Positions 57,830-64,000 of a stretch of 64,000 nt of DNA are shown here, in pieces. The DNA lies in contig NZ_NKHP01000008.1 of NCBI RefSeq assembly GCF_014467235.1, positions 15,072-79,071 on the forward strand, written 5' to 3'. The DNA comes from Xenorhabdus indica (GTDB lineage: Bacteria > Pseudomonadota > Gammaproteobacteria > Enterobacterales > Enterobacteriaceae). The number at the start of each line of letters is the position of its first letter. The stretch's first letter is position 1. The notes under the pieces were generated by a model. That model did no database searches and was not told where the DNA came from. It saw nothing but the letters and a program-made list of their open reading frames with translations. Both the position numbers and the translations under genes were made by a program.

Positions 57830-58071
57830 CATTCTATGGCGAAAACAGTGCAAAAAAAGTTCCTTGACATTTACAATTTGAAATATCTATTTTCATTTCG
57901 TTACTAATATTGTGCTTTTGTAGCATTTTGAAGGTGGATAAAACCTATGACCAATGGAACACTGAGCGCAGATTAATAAGACACTTGATACCCATAAATA
58001 GTTCCAAAAACTTTAGTGTTCTGTTTCTGGCAGTAACAGATGTCTGAATAACACCAATGAGGGTAATAATA

Positions 58072-59202
58072 ATGAAGCGCAATATTCTTGCAGTGGTAAT
58101 TCCAGCTCTGCTGGTTGCTGGTACAGCAAACGCAGCCGAAATTTTCAACAAAGATGGTAACAAACTGGATCTGTACGGTAAAGTAGACGTGCGTCATCAG
58201 TTCTCCGATAAGAGAAGCAAAGAAGATGGTGATGCTTCTTACGCTCGTATCGGCATCAAAGGCGAAACTCAGATCTCTGATCAACTGACTGGTTTCGGTC
58301 GTTGGGAATACAACCTGAAAGCTCACACTGAAGAAGGTAAGCAAGATACTGCTACTCGTCTGGCTTTTGCGGGTTTGAAATTCGCTAACTACGGTTCACT
58401 GGATTACGGTCGTAACTACGGCGTAAACTACGACATTAACGCATGGACTGACGTACTGCCAATCTTTGGTGCTGATTCCATGGCTAAAACTGATAACTAT
58501 ATGACTGGCCGTGCTACTGGCCTGTTGACCTACCGTAACACTGACTTCTTTGGTCTGGTTGATGGTCTGAACTTTGCTCTGCAATATCAGGGTCAAAACA
58601 GCGATCGTACTAAAAACAATCGCAGTGGTGATAAAGCAAACGGTGATGGTTACGGTTTAGCTGTTACTTATAACATAATCGATGGTCTTACTGTTGGTGG
58701 TTCTTACGCTAACTCTGCTCGTGCAAATGGCCAATGGAATACTAGTTATGCCCACGAAAAACATGCATATGCCCACGGCAAACGTGCAGAAGCATGGAAC
58801 ATCGGTGCTAAATACGATGCTAACAACGTATATCTGGCAGCAATGTACGGCGAAACTCGCAATATGACCCCTGGTTCAGTAAAAATTGCTGGTGACGAAT
58901 ACAAAGGTATTGCTAATAAAACTCAAAACGTTGAATTAGTTGCACAATACCTGTTCGCTGACTATGGTCTGAAACCATCTCTGGCTTATGTTCAATCCAA
59001 AGGTAAAGATCTGAATCGTAACAACGATGTCAAAGGTATCAACGCTGATCTGGTTAAATATGTTTCTGTAGGCTCTTACTACTACTTTAACAAAAACCTG
59101 TCTACCTATGTTGATTACAAAATCAACCTGTTGGACAAAAAAGAAGGTCAAGACACAGGTGCTCGTAACGTATTCGGTGTTGGCCTGACTTATCAGTTCT
59201 AA
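58072..59202 (+). CDS. ompF: OmpF/OmpC-type general porin
   Basis: The 376-residue trimeric porin has signal peptide [14 protein letters not shown], cut after A-N-A before [16 protein letters not shown]. The constriction loop is seen at L-P-I-F-G-A-D-S near 140, and the C-terminus ends in Phe (G-L-T-Y-Q-F). One surface loop near 225-245 is rich in His ([10 protein letters not shown]). The position between asnS and aspC is that of ompF. The 290-base upstream gap would hold the OmpR-controlled promoter. Confidence 0.94.
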   Translation: MKRNILAVVIPALLVAGTANAAEIFNKDGNKLDLYGKVDVRHQFSDKRSKEDGDASYARIGIKGETQISDQLTGFGRWEYNLKAHTEEGKQDTATRLAFAGLKFANYGSLDYGRNYGVNYDINAWTDVLPIFGADSMAKTDNYMTGRATGLLTYRNTDFFGLVDGLNFALQYQGQNSDRTKNNRSGDKANGDGYGLAVTYNIIDGLTVGGSYANSARANGQWNTSYAHEKHAYAHGKRAEAWNIGAKYDANNVYLAAMYGETRNMTPGSVKIAGDEYKGIANKTQNVELVAQYLFADYGLKPSLAYVQSKGKDLNRNNDVKGINADLVKYVSVGSYYYFNKNLSTYVDYKINLLDKKEGQDTGARNVFGVGLTYQF

Positions 59203-59251
59203 TCATTTCTGATAAAACTGTTTAACGAAAAGTTAAACAAATTTATCTTAG

Positions 59252-59278
59252 AAAAGCAGCGCTCTGGCGCTGCTTTTT
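59252..59278 (+). terminator. Terminator of ompF
   Basis: AAAAGCAGCGC and GCGCTGCTTTTT with a TCTG loop. Confidence 0.9.
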
Positions 59279-59445
59279 GTATTTTACTTTACTGTTTTTT
59301 CTGACTATTTTCTTCACTCCGTAAACTACTTCACAAGATTTTATTCTTTTTACTACTAGTGGTTGGCAAATGAGTTCCTTAAGGTTACCCTGAGCGGCGT
59401 ATAACTCATTTTGGGCTTAACTCTCCAAATTTTGGAATTGAAAAA

Positions 59446-60636
59446 ATGTTTGAGAAAATCACCGCAGCGCCTGCCGACCCCATCCTTGGTTTAGCAGATA
59501 GTTTTAAAACTGATCCCCGCGAAAATAAAATCAACCTGGGTATTGGTGTCTACAAAGATGAAACCGGTAAAACCCCTGTCCTGACGACCGTTAAAAAAGC
59601 AGAAAAACTCCTGCTGGAAAATGAAACCACTAAAAATTATCTGGCAATTAGCGGATTACCGGAATTTGGTCGCGTAACTCAAGAACTGCTCTTCGGCAAC
59701 ACCAGCACTATCGTTACTGACAAACGCGCCCGTACTGTACAAAGCCCAGGTGGAACAGGTGCGCTGCGTATTGCCGCTGATTTTATTGCTAAACAAACCA
59801 ATGCCAAACGTGTTTGGATCAGCAACCCGACCTGGCCAAACCATAAAGGCGTTTTCACCAGCGCAGGTTTAGAGATCCGCGAATACAACTACTACGATGC
59901 GGAAAAACACGCACTGGATTTCGAAGGTATGCTTGCCAGTCTGTCTGAAGCACAGGCAGGTGATGTTATTCTGCTGCATGGCTGCTGCCATAACCCAACC
60001 GGTATTGATCCAACCGCTGAACAGTGGCAGAAACTGGCAGATTTATCTGCGGCAAATGGCTGGTTGCCTGTATTCGATTTCGCTTATCAGGGTTTTGCCA
60101 AAGGGCTGGATGAAGACGCCGAAGGTCTGCGCATTTTTACTAAAAATCACAATGAACTACTCGTTGCCAGCTCTTACTCCAAAAACTTCGGCCTGTACAA
60201 CGAGCGTGTAGGTGCTTGCACTATCGTTGCAGCAGATAGTGACACCGCAGAAAAAGCATTCAGTCAGGCGAAATCTATTGTTCGTACCAACTACTCCAAT
60301 CCACCAGCACATGGTGCATCTGTAGTAACAACCATTTTGTCCAACGAAGAACTGAAAACAGAATGGATTCAGGAATTGGCAGCAATGCGTGAACGCATTC
60401 AGCGCATGCGCCAGTTGTTTGTAAACACGTTGCAGGAAAAAGGGACAAAACAAGATTTCAGCTTTATCATCGCTCAAAATGGTATGTTCTCATTCAGTGG
60501 TCTGACTAAAGAACAAGTTGAGCGCCTGCGTGAAGAATACGCTGTTTATGCGGTTAGCTCCGGTCGTATTAACGTAGCAGGCTTAACATTGGAGAACATG
60601 GTTCCTCTGTGTGAAGCTATCGTTGCTGTGCTTTAA
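59446..60636 (+). CDS. aspC: Aspartate aminotransferase
   Basis: The 396-residue class I PLP enzyme has E. coli length. N-P-T-W-P-N-H lies near 126, H-N-P-T-G near 182, D-F-A-Y-Q-G-F near 210 and S-Y-S-K-N-F-G-L-Y near 243 with the Schiff-base Lys. It interconverts aspartate and oxaloacetate. Confidence 0.97.
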   Translation: MFEKITAAPADPILGLADSFKTDPRENKINLGIGVYKDETGKTPVLTTVKKAEKLLLENETTKNYLAISGLPEFGRVTQELLFGNTSTIVTDKRARTVQSPGGTGALRIAADFIAKQTNAKRVWISNPTWPNHKGVFTSAGLEIREYNYYDAEKHALDFEGMLASLSEAQAGDVILLHGCCHNPTGIDPTAEQWQKLADLSAANGWLPVFDFAYQGFAKGLDEDAEGLRIFTKNHNELLVASSYSKNFGLYNERVGACTIVAADSDTAEKAFSQAKSIVRTNYSNPPAHGASVVTTILSNEELKTEWIQELAAMRERIQRMRQLFVNTLQEKGTKQDFSFIIAQNGMFSFSGLTKEQVERLREEYAVYAVSSGRINVAGLTLENMVPLCEAIVAVL

Positions 60637-60663
60637 CTTTCATAGGTACATAAAGCATCCTGA

Positions 60664-60693
60664 TAATAAAGCCGCTTATTTAGCGGCTTTATT
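60664..60693. terminator. Bidirectional terminator between aspC and gloC
   Basis: AATAAAGCCGCT and AGCGGCTTTATT with a TATT loop region, A- and T-rich on both sides, between convergent genes. Confidence 0.85.
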
Positions 60694-60737
60694 ATTTTTA
60701 CCTCAAAATCCTGGGCCTGAAAACTAATTGAGCGGTT

Positions 60738-61364
60738 TTACAAAAAGGGGTTAGTTTTTCGCTCATGGCCCAAGGTTGACATTGGCCCATGTCCGGGAAT
60801 AAATTGATAATCATCTCCCAAAGGTAACACTTTTTCTTTAATAGATTGAATCAACTCATCATAATTTCCACCCGGAAAATCCGTGCGCCCGATACTGCCT
60901 TTAAACAGTACATCCCCCATTGAGATTAATTTCTCAGTATGATTAGCAAAGATAATATGCCCTGGAGTGTGTCCCGGACAATGCAAAACAGAAAGTCGGA
61001 TGTAGCCTATTTGTAATGTATCCCCTTCATCCAGCCAACGTTCAGGAGTAAAGGATGGGCATTCTTTGACACCAAACATCTGACACTGAACTTCTAATGC
61101 TTCTATCCAATACGCATCGGCTTTATGTGGCCCATGAACCGGCACATTAAAATGAGTAGCAATATCAACAGTTGCACCAACATGATCAAAGTGACCATGT
61201 GTCAGTAAAATTTGAGTTAACTTTAACCCCCGACGTTCTATTTCAGATATCAGTTTTTCAGCTTCACCACCGGGATCAACAATTGCAGCCTCCAGAGTTT
61301 CCTCGCACCAGATCAACGTACAATTCTGCATCGCAGCGGTGACAGGCATAATGTGGTATTTCAT
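60738..61364 (-). CDS. gloC: Type II glyoxalase-like hydrolase GloC (YcbL)
   Basis: The 208-residue metallo-beta-lactamase-fold hydrolase has [10 protein letters not shown] for the dinuclear metal site, [16 protein letters not shown] and I-P-G-H-G-P. It hydrolyses S-lactoylglutathione. The ATG at 61364 aligns with the E. coli start; a GTG at 61382 is upstream. Confidence 0.93.
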   Translation of the reverse strand: MKYHIMPVTAAMQNCTLIWCEETLEAAIVDPGGEAEKLISEIERRGLKLTQILLTHGHFDHVGATVDIATHFNVPVHGPHKADAYWIEALEVQCQMFGVKECPSFTPERWLDEGDTLQIGYIRLSVLHCPGHTPGHIIFANHTEKLISMGDVLFKGSIGRTDFPGGNYDELIQSIKEKVLPLGDDYQFIPGHGPMSTLGHERKTNPFL

Positions 61365-61475
61365 TGTATTACTTAACTCCACAATCAGGATAATTTCTTA
61401 ATATACCCAATAAATTTTCAAGTTATAGCACTGCGAACAGAGAAACAACTTGAAAAATGAAAGAATATATTAAGA

Positions 61476-62024
61476 TTACCACGTCCTGACCGGGCCTGTA
61501 TCAATATGAATAAAATTACTTTTTGGATAGAACCCTACTCCACCTGCTCTCATCTTCAATGCCGCCTTACAAATATGTGTCAGCTCCACCCCATCGATAT
61601 GAAAATCCATTGCCTGACCACGGGTATGATAACTATGTTTTGCCACACCAGAGCTTTTATGGCGTAACATATTATTAGTTTTTAATGAACGATAGCCCGA
61701 TATCAACTGAATAGATTTATTTATTCCCATTATCATTTGTAATAAGTAAATCTGGTCAAATAACTTCGGATCAATTGTTTTGATTTCATTTTGGCGATAA
61801 TCACGGAATAAATAATTCAGACGATCAAGTTCGGATTTGTTATATTGGTGACCGTCAAAAAATTCGGTTTTAATGGTTTCTCCGGTATGGAGATTATCTA
61901 TATGCAGGCTTCTGGGGCGTAGAGTTGTCAATGTGGCTAATGCATGTTGAGGCAATAAACCTAACCCCAATGCAACCATACCTACGCCGAGCCACTTACG
62001 GCGGTTATGATCAATATTATTCAT
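61476..62024 (-). CDS. mepK: Murein endopeptidase MepK (YcbK), Tat-exported
   Basis: The 182-residue M15A-family peptidase has a twin-arginine signal N-R-R-K-W-L-G-V-G followed by a hydrophobic stretch and A-L-A. The zinc motif is S-G-V-A-K-H-S-Y-H-T-R-G-Q-A-M-D, with a second His in F-I-H-I-D. It cuts 3-3 and 4-3 crosslinks in peptidoglycan, fitting the L,D-transpeptidase gene next to it. Confidence 0.94.
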   Translation of the reverse strand: MNNIDHNRRKWLGVGMVALGLGLLPQHALATLTTLRPRSLHIDNLHTGETIKTEFFDGHQYNKSELDRLNYLFRDYRQNEIKTIDPKLFDQIYLLQMIMGINKSIQLISGYRSLKTNNMLRHKSSGVAKHSYHTRGQAMDFHIDGVELTHICKAALKMRAGGVGFYPKSNFIHIDTGPVRTW

Positions 62025-62466
62025 GTATTATGCCCTGCTATTCTATGATTTATCCCCCATTGTCTTTCAAGATATGGCTTTATTCTTTATTGACTATATT
62101 TTGAAATTCATAGAGGTATATAGATAATTTCAAAACTATATTAACAATTATATTTAATCAATTAACAATACAGCAACAAACAAAAAATATTTCCTCCTAC
62201 TTTTGTATATTACTGTAAATTTACCAGTTAATATTTGTGATCTGCTTTACGTATCACGATTTATATTAAACACAATTTAAATACTTATGTTGAATTAATG
62301 CAAAATATTATTTGAACGGATTAAGATAACTACGTTGTAATTAAAAGAAAAACAACCAGAAGGGATAAAAAATAAGTGGCAGAAAAAATAGCAGTGAGAA
62401 GATAAATTCCTTACTTTCACTGCATAGATGCGATTATTAATCTTTTCATTTATAATTTAATAAAAA
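62025..62466. other. 440-base AT-rich gap between ycbK and ldtD
   Basis: No gene or terminator with a good T-tail is visible. It should contain the ycbK promoter. I see nothing else in it. Confidence 0.4.
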
Positions 62467-64000
62467 TTATGGTGACAATATATCTCGTTTGATTGCCAAA
62501 AGTTGGGACACCAGTTCAGATTTTTTTCTGGCATTGCTATCATATTCATAAATATCTTCCCGATATTGAGGCTTTCCTTTTTCATCGACCCAAGCTGTCT
62601 GATAATAAAGGAATACTGGGATTTTTTTCGGTATATTCACATACCTTGTTGTCCATGTTCTCAAAGAATTATTCACACGATGTTTATCCCAACCCGCATC
62701 TCCCAATAGCATATTGGCTAATTCAGGTGCTTTGTTAACACGTACACAACCTGAACTAATCGCTCTCATTTCCCGATTAAATGATGCCTGATTTGGTGTA
62801 TCATGCAAATATATTGCCTCTGAGTTTGGCATATTAAACTTAAATCGTCCTAATGAGTTAGTTGGGCCCGGAGCTTGCCGTATCCGATAAGGGAAATTGC
62901 CAGGTGTTATTACTCGCCAATTAATTGATGAGGGATTGATAACTGTAGCATCACTATGCCAACTGGAAAAAATAGTATAACCACGACTACGAAAATAATT
63001 GGGATCACGCATGGCTCTTGGTGCTATATCTTTGCGGATCATACTGACAGGAACAGTCCAGGGAGGGTTGATTACCACATTATTCATCTCACTGCTCATA
63101 ATCGGTGTCTTTCGGCTTGGACGTCCAACAACAACTTTAGAAGTTAAGACTTTTTCGCCATCCAAATAATAAAATAACGAATAATTCGGAATATTCACTA
63201 AAATTGCGGTAGGAAGATTCTCAGGAATAATGCGTAATCGCTGCATATTCAAAGCCATAATTCTGGCACGAGTTTGTGGCGTAGTATTTAGCCATACCCT
63301 TGTAGATTGCCCAATAACACCATCAGCAGGTAATCCATGTAAAGATTGAAAGCGTTTTACAGCAGCGACTAACTCTTTGTTATAAAATTGATTTTCTGGC
63401 CTGACTACTGATGCATCCAAAGTATCAGCTCGGATCAATATATTTCTTAATACGGTGACACTTTTACTACTTTGTCCGGGTCTTAACGTTTCTTTCATCA
63501 AAAATTCAGACCACGGCTGCTTATCTGATAATTGTTTTAGCATCTCACTGCGCATATTTTCATACATAGAATGATTAGGAGATAATCCCGAAATATAATC
63601 ACTAAGGCTATTATGAGAAATATTTTTTTGCCAATTATCAATTGAAGCAGAAGAAGGTAAATCGATTTTATAAGGTGTTTTGCTATATAACCATGAATCC
63701 CCTTTCTTATGAATGTTATTAATGAAATGAAGATAACCTAGCATAGCATCAGATAGAATAACATCTCGTCCCATATCACTTAATTCAGGAGAATTAAGTT
63801 GCACAAGCCATTTTCCAAATTGGGGCTGAAACCCTGCTAACGATAAATCAAATAATTGTCGTTCAAAATGTTGTATAGCATTTTCATCCTGCCATAATGG
63901 TTTCATGTTATTTACCGAATACAATCTGGCTAACTTATCAGAGAAAACAGGGATTATTTTTTTCGGTAATAAATTCTGTAATTGTTCCTTACTTTCTTCA
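62467..64000 (-). CDS. ldtD: L,D-transpeptidase LdtD (YcbB), 5' end outside the window
   Basis: The frame is open to the right edge of the window, so the N-terminus with signal peptide is missing; 510 residues are seen. A PG-binding domain (N-K-E-L-V-A-A-V-K-R-F-Q, L-P-A-D-G-V-I-G) precedes the YkuD catalytic domain. I-Y-L-H-D-T-P-N and S-S-G-C-V-R-V-N carry the catalytic His and Cys. It makes meso-DAP 3-3 crosslinks. The ATG near 63906 and the TTG at 63924 are internal. Confidence 0.95.
   Translation of the reverse strand, partial: EESKEQLQNLLPKKIIPVFSDKLARLYSVNNMKPLWQDENAIQHFERQLFDLSLAGFQPQFGKWLVQLNSPELSDMGRDVILSDAMLGYLHFINNIHKKGDSWLYSKTPYKIDLPSSASIDNWQKNISHNSLSDYISGLSPNHSMYENMRSEMLKQLSDKQPWSEFLMKETLRPGQSSKSVTVLRNILIRADTLDASVVRPENQFYNKELVAAVKRFQSLHGLPADGVIGQSTRVWLNTTPQTRARIMALNMQRLRIIPENLPTAILVNIPNYSLFYYLDGEKVLTSKVVVGRPSRKTPIMSSEMNNVVINPPWTVPVSMIRKDIAPRAMRDPNYFRSRGYTIFSSWHSDATVINPSSINWRVITPGNFPYRIRQAPGPTNSLGRFKFNMPNSEAIYLHDTPNQASFNREMRAISSGCVRVNKAPELANMLLGDAGWDKHRVNNSLRTWTTRYVNIPKKIPVFLYYQTAWVDEKGKPQYREDIYEYDSNARKKSELVSQLLAIKRDILSP

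Noticed and set aside
62467-63924. Reading ldtD as a complete 485-residue gene starting at 63924
   Set aside because: The frame stays open to the window edge and the family has a signal peptide and about 100 more N-terminal residues, so the gene is partial.

Overview
The window reads as chromosomal DNA of a Gammaproteobacterium of the Morganellaceae, most likely Photorhabdus. The right half (about 29.5-64 kb) follows the gene order of the E. coli tusE-helD-ompA-fabA-pqi-pyrD-pepN-asnS-ompF-aspC-ldtD segment at enterobacterial protein similarity. The left end carries a LecA-type galactose-lectin gene of the kind known from Photorhabdus. This assignment comes from recalled family knowledge, not from a database search.

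Left third (0-12 kb): a LecA-like lectin, then ten genes in one minus-strand run from about 11.76 kb to 0.97 kb, mostly overlapping or 1-9 bases apart. In transcription order they encode a radical SAM/SPASM enzyme, an ATP-grasp ligase, an MFS transporter, a DegT-type aminotransferase, an unrecognised protein, a P-loop kinase fused to a GNAT-like domain, a reduced DegT-like protein, a GNAT fused to a histidine phosphatase, a GT-B glycosyltransferase and a MilB/BlsM-like nucleotide N-glycosidase. CMP hydrolase, glycosyltransferase, radical SAM enzyme, C4'-type aminotransferase and amide ligase is the core logic of cytosine-nucleoside antibiotics such as blasticidin S and mildiomycin. I propose an uncharacterised nucleoside biosynthetic cluster.

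Accessory region (12-29.6 kb): two imperfect direct repeats of about 1 kb (12.06-13.09 and 18.59-19.54 kb) carry a Ner/Nlp-like regulator, intact in the right copy and truncated in the left. They bracket an OLD-like ATPase/TOPRIM gene with a Dam-type methylase, a toxin tail with a DUF7079-type putative immunity gene, an in-frame IS3/IS66 transposase chimera and a two-gene phage lysis remnant. To the right lie a McrBC-like pair with a long coiled coil, a set of GGTGAACAGT iterons, a P4-alpha-like primase/helicase and a P4-type integrase next to tRNA-Ser(UGA). This is a tRNA-anchored island rich in defence genes. I did not find the far attachment site in the window.

Core region (29.8-64 kb): tusE, acyP, hspQ, a yccU remnant, helD, yccS, sxy, sulA (with a LexA box), ompA, matP, ycbZ, fabA (with FadR- and FabR-like sites), pqiABC, uup, rlmL, zapC, pyrD, pepN, pncB, asnS, an OmpF-type porin, aspC, gloC, ycbK and a partial ldtD cut by the window end. 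Compared with E. coli, yccA, mgsA-yccT, yccF, rmf, the ssu genes and ycbX are missing from their usual places. The yccU fragment is a direct trace of one of these deletions. Several starts were moved from the longest reading frame using Shine-Dalgarno position and family length; ycbZ, pqiA, yccS, pqiB and the DUF7079 gene appear to use TTG or GTG.
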